From Lasiodiplodia sp. COLG20 (Eukaryota > Ascomycota > Dothideomycetes > Botryosphaeriales > Botryosphaeriaceae): a stretch of 64,000 nt of DNA. Below the pieces are notes generated by a model, which saw only the letters and a program-made list of their open reading frames with translations, made no database searches and had not been told where the DNA came from. The position numbers and the translations under genes were made by a program. Below are positions 49,797 to 61,723 of the stretch, one piece after another. Each line of letters begins with the position of its first letter. Position 1 is the stretch's first letter. The DNA is taken from assembly GCA_009801085.1 (NCBI GenBank), contig VNWV01000002.1, forward strand, positions 558,001 to 622,000, given 5' to 3'.

Positions 49797-51564
49797 ATGA
49801 CACTCTTCATCCTCACCGAAACGAGCGCCGGCTATGCTCTCCTCAAGGCCAAGGACAAGAAGCTGCTGAAGCGCGATGATCTCGTAACTGAGACTGAGAC
49901 GGCCGAGGGCGTCTGCGGACTGTCAGTACTCCAAACGCTCTCTCTACCAATTGGCTTTGCACGGCCTAGAGACATTCTGTGCTAACACGTGTGCGCACAG
50001 GCTCAAGCTGAAGAAGTTCGAGAAGTTCGACAGCGCTGCCACCGCTCTCAACGAGGCCGCTGCCTTGACCGACGGCAAGGTCACGCCTATGCTCAGCAGC
50101 CTCCTCGACGAGATCAAGGACGAGAAGAAGGCCTCTCTCGCCGTTGCTGACCCCAAGCTGGGCAACGCTATCAACAAGCTCCCTGGCCTGTCCATCACCC
50201 CCATCTCGGACTCTTCAACCCAGGACGTTTTCCGCGCCATTCGCCTCCACCTTACGTCTTTGATCCCCGCACTCAAGCCCGATGATGTTTCGACCATGTC
50301 ACTTGGTCTCTCTCATTCGCTGTCTCGTCACAAGCTCAAGTTCTCTACGGACAAGGTCGACACTATGATCATTCAGGCCATCTCTCTTCTAGACGATCTA
50401 GACAAGGAGCTCAACATCTACGCCATGAGAGTGAAGGAGTGGTATGGCTGGCATTTCCCTGAGATGGCCAAGATCATCAACGACAATGTGGCATATTCGC
50501 GTGTTATTCTGGCCATGGGCATGAGATCAAACTGCGTCAACACCGATCTGTCTGACGTGCTGCCCGAGGAGATCGAGGCCTCGCTGAAGGTTGCTGCCGA
50601 GGTTTCCATGGGTACCGAGATCACGGATGAGGATCTCGAAAACATCAAGGCTCTGGCTGAGCAGGTTGTTGGCTTCACCGAGTATCGCCAGACCCTCTCC
50701 AACTACCTTTCCACTCGCATGCAGGCCATCGCCCCCAACCTCACTGCGTTGGTCGGCGACCTCGTCGGTGCTCGTCTGATTGCCCATGCCGGTAGCTTGA
50801 TAAGCTTGGCTAAGTCGCCCGGTTCCACCATTCAGATCCTTGGTGCTGAGAAGGCTCTTTTCAGAGCTCTGAAGACCAAGCACGACACGCCTAAGTACGG
50901 TCTGATCTACCACGCCTCTCTTATCGGCCAGGCATCCGGCAAGAACAAGGGAAAGATTGCCCGCATGCTCGCCTCCAAGGCTGCCCTTGGTCTGCGTGTG
51001 GACTCTCTATCCGACTGGGGTGCCAACAGCGAGGGTACTGAGGAGGAGCCCACTGAGGAGGAGAAGGCTGCCCTCGGTAACACCGCTCGTCTTGCCATCG
51101 AGCGCAGGCTGCGCGCCCTTGAAGGCAAGCCTATTCAGTCTAAGGGCACTGCGATTGCCCCCTCCGGCCAGAACAAGGCACCCAAGTTCGACATCAAGGA
51201 GGCTAAGAAGTACAATGCCGACGCCGATGGCCTCACTGGCAATGAGCCGGCTGCAAACGACAAGTCCAACGGCATTGAGGAGGTTGACGGCGAATCGGAG
51301 TCGGAGAGTGAATCTGAGGACGAGGCGCCCAAGAAGTCGAAGGGTGGTGACAAGGCTGCGAAGAAGGCGGAGAAGGAAGCGAAGAAAGCAAGAAAGGCTG
51401 AGCGTGCCGCGAAGCGTGAGGCCAAGGAAGCGAAGAAGGCTGCCAAGGAGGCAAAGAAGGCGTCCAAGGACACCACTGAAGGTGCAGCCGACCCCAAGAA
51501 GAGGAAGCGTGACGATGAAGGAGAGAAGTCGGAGAAAAAGAAGAAGAAGAAGAGCAAGGATTAA
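49797..51564 (+). CDS. NOP58: Box C/D snoRNP core protein NOP58
   Basis: Nucleolar scaffold protein of box C/D snoRNPs, needed for 2'-O-methylation of rRNA and pre-rRNA processing. Two exons: 49797-49921 and 50001-51564 (79 bp intron, donor GTCAGT), 562 aa. N-terminal NOP5NT ([20 protein letters not shown]), coiled-coil NOSIC ([20 protein letters not shown]), Nop domain ([40 protein letters not shown]). After residue ~440 comes an acidic stretch and a KK(E/D)-rich tail that repeats KKAxKEAKKA, ending KKKKKSKD. All are hallmarks of Nop58 rather than Nop56. Confidence 0.97.
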
Positions 51565-54264
51565 GCGTTTCGCCCTTTCCTCTGTTTTCTACCGCAAAAA
51601 GTCAATAAGCGTCTTCTCTTCTGGGTCCGAAGCGACGACTCGACGACACATCTTCTGAAAGACTTAATGGTTTCTGTTTTTCCAGTCTCGCGTTCCCTCG
51701 AGGGGGTTACCGACATTCGAGTCTGTCAGGCGTTCTTGGGGTTTGGGATTGTAAAGTATGGGCGCACGTGAGGTTGGCGGACGTCGAGATAGTCTTTTTT
51801 GGCGTAGGGATTTTTTGCTTTCTCATCCCTACACGTCCACTGTGCATAGCATTGGCTAGGATACGCGTGATCAATGGTCGCACAAAAAAGTATTTCAACT
51901 GCATCATACGATAACGTGTGTGAAATGGACGTAGATGCTAGCTGTGATATCCCCTTAAAGAAGTATGACACGGTACATAATATCTATGCTGCCTACCTAA
52001 TAACGCCGGGTAGTAACTAACGTACAGGCCGGGACTAGGAGCACTAGTGGATATCATATGTGTGCAAATCTGTGGTTTCCGCTCGAAGTGATGGTAGGTG
52101 GAAGGCGCTCAGGGACAAAGCCGCTCATATGCGCTCGCGGTAGCTTCCCCCGTATTTGCCTGTTGCGGTTCGGCCAGCGCCTTCCGTTCGCTTTTCCCAG
52201 CTCGCAATGAAGGTTGTTATGCCTTGTTCGGTTATGGTCGCTGCGCAGGTCAGGCACAGTGGTGTATAGCTTCCGCGGATTGTGATGCAGCAGCCGCCAA
52301 TGACCTGGAAATGTGTAGAGCTTATTTTTGTACCTAAACGCATGAAGATGTATTTTGAAACTATATGTTGAAGTTCGATATCCATGTCCGTGATGTGCAC
52401 TCCAGAGGCTGAGAGAACAGAGCACACAGCGCTTTTACGCTGCACTCTGTGCAGAGGTTGGAAACGACAAACATGGCAGTAGGGCCAGGCGTCTACACCT
52501 GCGCCCGCGCCTGCCTAGATAATACTACGCCATCTGGAGTGCTCCGCTTCTGAGACTGCATCCCGCCGCAGGTGTGGCTTCCCTCAACATGAACCCTCGC
52601 TGTTGCCGCCATTCGCAAGCCCAAGCCTGACCACCTGCCCCGGTCTGGCTCCTAGTACTTAAGCTCTCGTTTTCTCTTGTTCTCTTCCATCCTCCTCATC
52701 ACCAACATCTCTGCTTCTCGTTGTCACCTCGAGCACTGCGTCTCTTTCACCCCCAGTGACCCATTCATCAATGTCCCACGGATTCTGCCAGCATGCAGCC
52801 ACGACCACCCCTTCCTCGAGCTGTACTATCTGTCTCACCAATCAAGCCATCCTCCTTCGGCATGCCCGGGGAGAAGCATTCATTCGCCACGCCATCAGAG
52901 TCCACCCTCCATCAAGAATGCAGCAACTGCACAGGAGAAGTTTGCAACAAGGACAGCTGGAAAACATAGTAGAACCTTGACATAGTAGTCTTTCATTCAT
53001 GAGAAAGGTATGAGGAGCTCAACAACACTACCCTGTACCGCCGTCGTTTCTCTCATGCCATTCTTCCCTTCCCATCGTCCTCAATCAACCTGGTATCTCT
53101 GACATGTCCTAGAAACGCAGACCTCAGAACCTCTCGGTGCCTTGCCATCATCGGCCATGCTCCCATTTCCTTCATTCATACGAAAGGAAGAACTCGACCA
53201 CGCCTCAGAACAAGGTGCCATTACTTTGAGGGACAACATTCTCATCATCGATCTGGTGCTCTGTTTCGGAACCTCACACTTGCAAAGCGGTGCGTTTTTC
53301 ATGACCCGTACCCATTCCCAATGATGAAAAACGACTTTTATCTGAAGCGGCAGAGGGTCATTTTGTGGGCCCGATCCTCTGGCACGCCATGCGGAAGACA
53401 AACAACTTCCTCGTGCTTTCTGCGGAAAACTCAAATGATTCACGTCGAAGAGTGCGTTAGCTTCCAGAAGAACGTTAATCGTGCTAACCGGTCGTGTTTT
53501 CGGAGAGAAGGGGAGCGGGTTGGTGGGTGGGGCTCCCCTTCTCTCCATCATTGCAGGTGCTTGCGATCCACGGCGAACATCTCCAAGAGACCCAAAGGTG
53601 ATATCTGGAGAAGGCCGACTGCGTAGTGAGTTACAGCCTTCCTTCCCTCTTCTCTTTCACTTGTTTTGCTCGCCGCTGACGATATTGTAGTGACCGACCG
53701 GCCACCGCGAACTCCAACGGAAACGCTGCAGCCTCAACCTCCTCCTGTCACTGCTCGTCACCAGCACAGCGTGTTCAGCAGCCCGAAAGACTTTCAGGGT
53801 GGACAGTGGGGCTGGAGGCAGGCATGGGAGGTGGAGAGGACTGCGGTTACGGGTTTGGAGAAGGAGAATAGCAGGTTTGCGGAAGATGAAGATGCGGGAA
53901 CATGGTCTTGTGGGTGGAAAGCTTGAGGGAAGTGGGTGTGGGAAAGGAGAAACTTACCTGTATGATTCTGAAGAAAAGTTCTCCGTGCCGGTGTTGGGGC
54001 CGCCTTTTATTTTCTTTCGCTTCGGACAGGGTCTCAGGGTTTCCATCATCGTACCGTGGTTTCATTTTGCAGTGCTTCCCAGAACTACTCTTGAGTGCGC
54101 ACAGCCGGTGACAAATGTCTGCAAATAGGCATCAAGACAAGCACGATGGTTCTAAAAGTGCAAAGATTTGCATTGTCTGATTAGTAAAGAACAAAAGGTC
54201 AAGATCGGTGAAGGTTCTGGCCGAGTTTGAAGCGCAACCGAAGGACCAGTCGGCAAAAAGCAAA
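51565..54264. other. Gene-poor region, no gene recognised
   Basis: 2.7 kb between NOP58 and the 5S rRNA gene. Short ORFs only; the longest (53081-53551, minus, 156 codons) resembles nothing I know and has mixed codon use. Confidence 0.5.
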
Positions 54265-54383
54265 ACGTACAACAGCCGGGATTCCCCAATGGTCACCCAC
54301 TTGAGTACTAATCGGCCGGTTCGCAGCTTAAGTACGGCTGAGCGGACGGGAAGCCCTGCATTCTGCGACCTATGGTCGTACGT
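54265..54383 (-). rRNA. 5S ribosomal RNA gene
   Basis: 119 nt, minus strand, matching the fungal 5S consensus from TACGACCATAGG through GCAGGGCTTCCCGTCCGCTC, AGCCGTACTTAAGC, TTAGTACT, GTGGGTGACCA and GGGAATCCC to CTGTTGTACG. The two ends pair (ACGTACGACC with the 3' GTTGTACGT). The coding strand runs into TTTT directly after the gene, the RNA polymerase III terminator, with a second T-run a few bases on. Internal control regions are preserved. As in many filamentous ascomycetes the gene is dispersed, outside the rDNA array. Helix IV differs from the common GGTGG/CCACC form but the opposite strand changes too, so it looks functional. Confidence 0.9.
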
Positions 54384-56428
54384 GAAAGATAAAGTTGCAG
54401 GTTGTAACTATGTTCCCCAGTTACCAGCCAGTCGTCAGGCAGTCCACTGGCAACTCATAATAGATTGATTAGCATGTGCAAAGATGCAATCGAAGAGTTT
54501 CTCCCGAACGACGACACGTGGGAAATAACAGCTTGGCGGGGCGGAAGAGCACAGAAGTCACCATTCAAGTAGGCCGGTTTAATAATTGTTGAGGTCTTTA
54601 TCTGAACGCAGCCTCCTTTAGCTCGATGTACTGAAGCCAGCACTTGAATTTTCTACCACACCCCGCAACAGCCGAAACAAAGCACTGCAAACAAGTGTCT
54701 CAACCGGCGCCAAAGCAGCATTAGTCGTAGCGCCTCCGGGCATCGTCGAAAAAAAATCCCCTAGCCGCCGTTTTCGGGGCACTTTTTTTTTTTTCAATAG
54801 TCTCAATGGCCATCCGCCACGCTGAACGCTAGCTAAGTGCGTGGTACCCAGTTCTACGTACCTCTTCTACTCACTACAACCACTCAATTACCACAAATTC
54901 GTCAAGCTGAAAGCGTTTCGCCGCCAATTCTTCTTTTGCTCGTCTGCCGAATGGTAGTTCGGAAGGCGCAACTGCGGGGTGGACCATCCATCGGGTAAAA
55001 CTCCCGAGGTCATTCTACTCAATATTTTCACAAGCTCTGTATGCTTGAAGATCTTTTTGTACACGTGTGCGTTGCATTCATGTCCGGAAGGACGTTTGCA
55101 ACACCGTCTTCTGAGCGAACGATAGCCGCGTGGTTTTATGTAAAGTCACTTCAACAGTAATAGCGCTTTTTCTGGCAAAGTGAAATGAGTAAGCTGACCG
55201 GAGGCCCTTACGCGTCTACCAAGCCCCCACCTCACTCTACGCGTCTGGACCCTGAGCGGCTGTTCCTCTCGTATTGACGGTGGCTTTGTTGCTGCATGGC
55301 TGTACAGCGCATGCACACGACTGCACGCCCTAGTAACGGAGCTGGTCGGTCAAACGGCGTTGTTTTGTGTCGGGGGGTTTATCTTCTTTTCGCCACGGGA
55401 GCTAGCCGCCAAACAGTAAAGCTACGATGCTTAGATAGCGCCGGTGTCTAGGACTCTGGAGCCCAGCCCAGACCCCGGCAAAATAATCCCATGTGCCGGT
55501 GGCGAAACGCAAAAACGCCATGGCGATCTCGGCGAAGCTGAACATTGCGGGTATCTGGAGGATTCTAGCCGACAGCTAGCGTGAATTTACTTTGCGCTCA
55601 CACCATGGGTAATTGAAGTTATGATCTGGAGGTGAATGTTTAATTGTTAATTCCACATTTACATCCGGGTGATAGCTTCAACTACCCATACATGTTCTTT
55701 TTCATTTGAGAGACAAAAGAACTGACTTACGCTATACTCTAGGGTCCTGCTATTCTCCGCGCTAGCCATCGGCTGCAGTACCTCTCTATATTTAAGCTCA
55801 TTCGCGCGCCAGGAGTTTGATATGGAGTCTTCGAGAACATGGCGTACAGAACTGGCTCGAACTTAGCTTGTTCCGCCGGTTTGCCGAAAGGTCCAAATGG
55901 GGGGAACGTGCGTGAATCAGTCAGCACGAAGGTTCGCGAAAGTCCTCCGTTACTTTCCGACTGCGTGCTGGAGCAAAGCCCTCGGGAAGGATGACTTACG
56001 TCAGAGAACACTTCATTTAGGCCACCTGCAACAAGTTTCAGCATACAACCGAAACAAAGCAGATTGGCCATTGGAACGCGTGTTGGTGTTTGAATCATTA
56101 CCGAATCTAGCAAACAGATTCATGCAAAATATTGGCTGTGGGGTTCACGGATTTGCATGCTGTAGGGACGGAAATACGAGGTCTTTGAAGAAAAGCGTTA
56201 AGAAACGCCAAGTGTATTTCTTCTCCGCAATCTAAAAGACGAAGGAAGGTCTTTGAGGTATCAACCAGTACCAGTGAAGCCAGAACGCCGGCCCTCAGGA
56301 AACGCCGTAAAAATGCATCCTTTTTCCCAATCCCATACCAATTACCGGCCCATTTTCTTTCCAAACCCCCTAATGTATGTAGAAGAAGGTGCAAGCTCTG
56401 TCTCTTAGGTTTCTGTATGCAAGGGTGA
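54384..56428. other. Gene-poor region containing repeat copy 2
   Basis: 2 kb with a poly-T run near 54785-54797, the palindromic repeat and no credible gene. The minus ORF 55739-56113 overlaps the repeat and ends within its conserved block, so I do not call it. Confidence 0.5.
55605..55776. repeat. Degenerate palindromic repeat, copy 2
   Basis: Arms 55605-55639 and 55655-55689 match at 28 of 35 positions around a 15 bp AT-rich spacer, the same geometry as copy 1. The co-linear block 55747-55776 is 29/30 identical to 17165-17194. Differences between copies are largely C/T and G/A, as repeat-induced point mutation or cytosine deamination would produce. Similarity stops shortly after 55776. Confidence 0.7.
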
Positions 56429-57544
56429 TCAAGGACAAGTCAAACTCCGCCTTCTCTTCTCGCCGAAGCTCGTCGAGCTGCCGGTGCCAAGCAAGAAGCC
56501 GGTCACACCGCCTGCGCCTCGCATCAGCGCCTTGACGTGAGCGCGATCCCGCGCGCCCGGAACTGCACCGGCGAGCGCAACTTGGCCCCAGCACTGTGCC
56601 ACCAACTGCTGCAGCAACATCTGCTCCTCTTGACGCATACGTTGCTGACGCCTGGCCATGCGGCTGGGCTTGACAGCGGGACACTTGCTTTCAGCACCAA
56701 TCCTGAGGAATCCGGAGGGCGCCCGTACCGGCTGGGCGCGTTGCTGAAACTTGACAAGCTGGCTGGACGTCTGAGAATCGGTGGGTGTAGCATCATAGTC
56801 TGAAACAAGGGCTTCGATCTCGCCGCACTGGTCCATAAGAGCATGGATGTGGGCAGTGAGCTTCTGAGCAGAAGCTTCAAAGGTGGAGGAGGCGCCAGGG
56901 TAGGATTCCCAGAAGGGGTCGGTGTCGATGGCGTAGCGGAGAGCATCAGCGAAGAAGGGAAGCGAAGGGAGGCTCTGTGCGGGGCCGCTGGCATAGCTGG
57001 ACTCCTCGGCAAGGTTGAGGGCGGTAAAGGTTATGCGAAGGTGCTGTTCGGTTGAGAGAGTAGAGGTGACAATGCAAGCTGTGGGTTTGTTAGACCGACA
57101 TTGATTGGCAGGACAGGGTGGAGCATACCAGGACAGCCAATTGACTGGCACCAGTCTTCCTCGTCAGCAAGGAAGCATTGCAGCCAGAGGAAACCGCTGC
57201 GCGCATCGCCAGTGAAGGCCATCTCGAGGTCCTCGGCCTTGGAGCTGCACAGAGCGGCCTCGGCCAGGCTGGAGGCACGGTGGAAGAGCTGGACAACGGG
57301 CATGATCAGGGCATGCAGGATGTCGCGGTGGAGTAGCCATGGCTCCGGGGAGCAGCATGCATGCTCGGGGCACATGCTAGAATCACATGCGGTCAGCGGT
57401 GAAGTCGCAACGGGCGGGGCATGCTTACTCGTTGGTGGCATTGACGGCCAGATAACTGCGGAGGACGGTGAAGGGCTGCGAGGATTCGAGGCGCTGCACA
57501 TCCTCAGGGCGGATGGAGAAGGGGGATTGGTCGGCAGTCGACAT
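56429..57544 (-). CDS. Conserved fungal protein, Cys-containing, function unknown
   Basis: Three exons: 57544-57429, 57376-57129 and 57078-56429 (introns 52 and 50 bp), 337 aa. The splice joins give ATNDMCPEHACCSPEPWLLH and DWCQSIGCPACIVTSTLSTE, which group six to seven Cys residues in the N-terminal 130 residues and could bind metal or form disulphides; they do not fit the Zn2Cys6 spacing. The middle is helical (STEQHLRITFTALNLAEESS, ASAQKLTAHIHALMDQCGEI), then basic (SRMARRQQRMRQEEQML). The order short Cys region, helical domain, basic tail recalls fungal regulatory proteins without a DNA-binding finger, but I do not recognise the family. The stop at 56429 is the first in frame. Confidence 0.65.
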
Positions 57545-59535
57545 TGTGGGAGGTCAGCGTGTGGATGGAGAAGCGGGCATCCGAGTCAGGTGGTGCGGGC
57601 GACCAGAGCATTGAACAACAGCGAGGGCGACTAAAAGGGCGATATATCTGCGCAGCTCAACGAGGGCAGGGCGGATTGGAGCAGTCCAGGCACGGCGGCC
57701 TGTGGTTTTGTCTGGCGTGAAATTATCACGGTTGCTCCTCTCATTTCGTCATCGGGGCCTTAAATAGCGCAGGGCCACCAGGAAGCTTGCAGGGGAGGGG
57801 CCAGGAGGGGCGCGCACGCGGAAGCCAACTCGATGCCCAGGGGCTCCTTCCAGCTCCAGGCACGGCGGACAGCTCCGCCAGCGCTGCGCTCAGCAAGCCA
57901 CCAGCCCGGGCGAATTGCGGTCGGCCACCTGGACCTGCGCGCCGCCTTGACTCGCCTTGTAAGGGGCGCGGGTGATCTCCTCGCGCCTGCCCACCGCTTG
58001 CGGGCGCCGCGGGGAGACTGCCCTGCCCGGCTGCGCGTCAACAGCGCGCCCCGGAGGCTGCCCGACCTCGCGGGTGCCGGGCGAAAAGAGACATCGAGTA
58101 CGAGTCTGGACCGCAACCTTGTTGCGCATGCCCACATGGCGCGCTTTCTAGAATCCATCCCGCTGTTGCATTTCCTGCTTTGCGCTGTAGATCGAGTGCA
58201 TCTGAGCGCCCTCTTGTCCAATCGTCGCCGGCGTTACGTTGGAGAAGAGCCATCGATGCCCGGTCCCGCCTGGCACTGGCGCATGGCGGTCTGGTTGAGG
58301 ATAGGCACCTCCTCACCGGTTTTCTTCCCCACGGGTCGCCCTCACCGAGCCGCAGTGCTCAAATGCGTCCTCTCCGCCCGCCACCGTCACGCTTGAGATA
58401 AGCCGGACCGCGACTCACCCTATCTAGCGTGAACGGTGCATTCGCAGCTCTCATGATAAGCGCCCGTCTGCTCGAACGGCCAAGCTGAGTCTGCATTTTG
58501 CGCCTGCTGATCAACCCCGATAAGAGTACCGCCAGCACCAGAAGCCACCACGTGCGGCGACAAAAGGGCGGTCCGCATCCCGCAGAGCCGTTCGGTCGGA
58601 CGATGCCGGCATGCAGCAAGCGCGCCTGGAAGAACAGGTGCCCGCCGCAGCACTCACGCCCTAGGCAGACCGACAGAAACCTCCTCTCCCAGAACAGCCC
58701 ACGACAATGTGACGCTGACGCGCTCTCTAATCTCCTCCCACCGATCGCTGCACCGCAGGGATCCTGCAGTGCTCACACGACGCCGCCAGGGGATTCCGAT
58801 GCGCGAGTGTCTATTTCGACCTCTTCGCACGCCGCCAAAGGATCAGGAGATTGGAGCTTCGCGCCTCGTGATGGAAATACAACTGTAGGCGGACACGACT
58901 ATACGAAGCGCCCACGCATTACGCGGAGCGTTGAGGCCGTAAGCCGCACAGGCGGTCCGTCCAAAATAGCAGCTTTGGAATCTCCACTGTCGGCCTGTGC
59001 CGTGGGTATCAGGTCGTGCTTGATTGTCCGTCGTGATCGACTCCTGTTTCACTCCTCGCAATCAATCTGATGAAATTGTCCAATACGGTGACGCATGCCA
59101 AAGCAGCAATAAATCTTTTTTTTCATTCATATCGCACCTACGTCGGCTGCTGGTGCTGGCTGTGCTTTGTCGCTTACTGTTTTTCCAAGGAGCCATGGCG
59201 GAGTCAACCCACTGGACGAAGGCCACTGCAACGCCGGAAGTTGCGCCATAGGGATGCGCGAGGATCTAAAAGTACATGCATGCGCGTAGTCAATGTTTTG
59301 GGAAAAAGGGCACCAAAAGAGAATCAAGGGAAGCATCGAGCAAAATCAAGAACGGATCCAAAGTACGCCCCCACCACCATTCGCTTTAGCCAACCGCAGA
59401 AACGCCGTGGGGACAAAGCAGGAAAAGCACCTTCGAAGAGAGATGCCAACGGAAAGAAGACCCATGCAAGAAATTCGGAATCGGGTTGGAGAGGTGTGCA
59501 AACGAGGAAAGGATGCCGACCGTCAGCACGGTGGG
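57545..59535. other. Intergenic, no gene recognised
   Basis: 2 kb. GC-rich part 57780-58400 gives long ORFs in several frames at once, a composition effect. No repeat or RNA gene seen. Confidence 0.5.
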
Positions 59536-60525
59536 TTACATCTCCATGGCGGTGTCGGCCGCTTGGAGCGTAGGCGCGTCGATGCTCATCTCGGTGTCGT
59601 TGCTTGCCGGCATCGCGACTGGAGACGTGTCGCGCGCTTGGACCACGTCGCTCTCGTAGGCGATTGGATGTTGAGTAAGGTTGCGGACGACACCCTCGAG
59701 CGTCGTGCTGACCAACCTGCAGGTGCGCAGATCTTGGCTAAACATGAAGAACTTCTCCTTGTCGTCGGCAACGTCGCGCGCGTGCACGAGGAAGGCGTCG
59801 TGAGCCTCGCTCTCGTGGAGGACCTGCGGGCATGAGAGAGGGTAGTGCCTGCTGATGAACTTGGCCCAACCGCGCGCGCCGTCCTTCTTCTCCGGGTTGA
59901 ACACAATCTCCTTCCAACCAATTCCGAGAGCCATGGTCAGGTCTTGGATGGTGTGGCCGAAGTCGTCGATGGGCATCGTGGTGGCCTTGTAGGCAAGGGA
60001 GGACGAATCCACGCCCATGGTAGACGAAGGGACGACGGGCTTGACCGCAGCAGGAGGGCTGCCAGAGGCACGGTCCACATGGGCGGTACGCTGCGACTTG
60101 CGCGACACAGCGATTGGTTTCTCCTTCGGCTTGTTGGCTTCCTCAACCTCGTGCTTGGTCTCAGCCCAGGTACCGGTCTGGGATTCGGCAGCGATAGCGA
60201 AGCCCGGCTCGCCGGGATAGATGAGAGTCATGCCAGGACCCATGATGGGCTCAGGCTTCGGCTTCGTGATGATCTTCGAGCCGTCCGCGGGTGCTTCATC
60301 AACGTCGGCATCATCCAGCGAGCGCTTGCGGCCCGCAATGGCGTTTGAGGGAGCGGCTTGGTAGTTCAGCGACGGCGGCGTGGGGTACTTTGGAACCCGT
60401 CCGGGCATAGCGGATGAAGTGGATGCGTGGGCAGAGTAGCGCGGCGCGTTGAGGCGCTGCTCGAAGTTGTACTGCTGGGGCGGCAGCACAACAGTGGGCG
60501 ACGAGGCGTAGTAGTTGAGACCCAT
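59536..60525 (-). CDS. Conserved fungal hypothetical protein
   Basis: Intronless, 329 aa. It opens MGLNYYASSPTVVLPPQQYN, followed by a disordered Pro/Ser/Ala region with a possible nuclear-localisation stretch (AGRKRSLDD) and Lys-rich segments to about residue 180. A compact C-terminal part follows: TIQDLTMALGIGWKEIVFNP, ARGWAKFISRHYPLSCPQVL, DKEKFFMFSQDLRTCRLVST. The last 35 residues are acidic and Met-rich. No named domain is evident to me. Uniform codon use and a CT-rich upstream region support a real gene. Confidence 0.65.
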   Translation of the reverse strand: MGLNYYASSPTVVLPPQQYNFEQRLNAPRYSAHASTSSAMPGRVPKYPTPPSLNYQAAPSNAIAGRKRSLDDADVDEAPADGSKIITKPKPEPIMGPGMTLIYPGEPGFAIAAESQTGTWAETKHEVEEANKPKEKPIAVSRKSQRTAHVDRASGSPPAAVKPVVPSSTMGVDSSSLAYKATTMPIDDFGHTIQDLTMALGIGWKEIVFNPEKKDGARGWAKFISRHYPLSCPQVLHESEAHDAFLVHARDVADDKEKFFMFSQDLRTCRLVSTTLEGVVRNLTQHPIAYESDVVQARDTSPVAMPASNDTEMSIDAPTLQAADTAMEM

Positions 60526-61723
60526 GATGCTGTTTGTTTAGTAGGACAAGCAAGAGAGAAGAGAAATTGAGATACGATAGATGACGAGTGTTCAGACACG
60601 CGACGTCAGCCTGGTGCGCGCAGAGCGGGTGACGCGATAGCGTGGGCGCGCGGGATGATGGTTGTAGGCGGCGACGATGAGCTAGCTAAGCTCGGCGCGA
60701 TGGGGGTGATGATGGAGGATGGAGGATGGAGCAGAGGGGGGAGAGGGTGGGTGGTATGAGGAAGAAAGACGAAGAGCGCGCGAATATGAGGAGCGCGTCG
60801 TGGGCGTGCAAGCTGAGGAGTGAGATGCGAAAGAAATGGACTGAGACGGGGACCAGAGTGCCTTTTGAACATGCAGCAAGAGCAACCAGATGATCGCGAA
60901 TCAGAATGCATGGAGAGGAGGCTGGCGTCACGTGAAATGCCGAGAGGGCTTCCGTGGAGAGCAGCAAATCAGGCGAGCCGTTTTTGCCAAGAGGAGTTCC
61001 TTTTTCTAGCCGCATTTGGTGGGCTATACCGTTTCTGTAACGTCGGCGCTTGCACCGTTACCGAGGGCGCGCCAATGAAACGCATCAAAACATACAATAC
61101 GGGCGGGCTTTTGTCCTGGGATCGGTGGTCAGAGTTGCCGGAAAGGCCTCATGCGGGGCCTGGCGCTCATGCGGATGCATGTCCGGGCCAGGGGAAACGG
61201 TCCAGCAGTGCAGATGGTGCATATTTTCGTGTGCGGCCCGAGGGAGACGCAGCCAGGAGCGACGGCACAGCGTTACGTGCCTGGTTTACGGCTGACGCAA
61301 AGGGTGGGGCGTCCGGTAAAGGGGCCACTTTCAAAACAGGTTCAGCGTCTCGAAATTTGCGTTATGCATCCGGCGGCGCCGGTCGGAGGGCCCTTGCGCA
61401 GGCGCCGATTGCGGCCTAGCCGTGTCTCAGTGCTGGACCAGGGTCGCTGCTGCAAGGATCCGACATTGATCCGCTCACGTGCGCATTCGGCGAGAAAAGC
61501 GGTCTGAGCGCTCGTCTCTCCGCTCGGAACATCGGCCTTGTGCCGCCGCCTTTCCTTGGCATGTTTGCCGCAGTTTGACGCGTAGCTGTCGGAAAGGAAA
61601 ATCGTCGCGCCAGGACGCGCTTTGGGCATTTTGGTGGAAGGCCCGCGAAAGCCAGCAGCTGTAGCCCCTCATTCTCCGCCGGACGCATCCACAACCCAAA
61701 CAGCCTCGACACAGCCCTTCAAG
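60526..61723. promoter_or_regulatory. Divergent intergenic region
   Basis: 1.2 kb between the hypothetical gene and CCT3. Strong CT bias on the minus strand at 60600-60850 suggests the promoter of the hypothetical gene. Confidence 0.45.

Noticed and set aside
55739..56113. 124-codon minus ORF
   Set aside because: Overlaps the conserved block of repeat copy 2 at its end and shows no protein similarity.
57833..58396. 187-codon ORF, and a 190-codon ORF at 58498-59070
   Set aside because: Composition artefacts in GC-rich intergenic DNA, with no recognisable domain and competing open frames.
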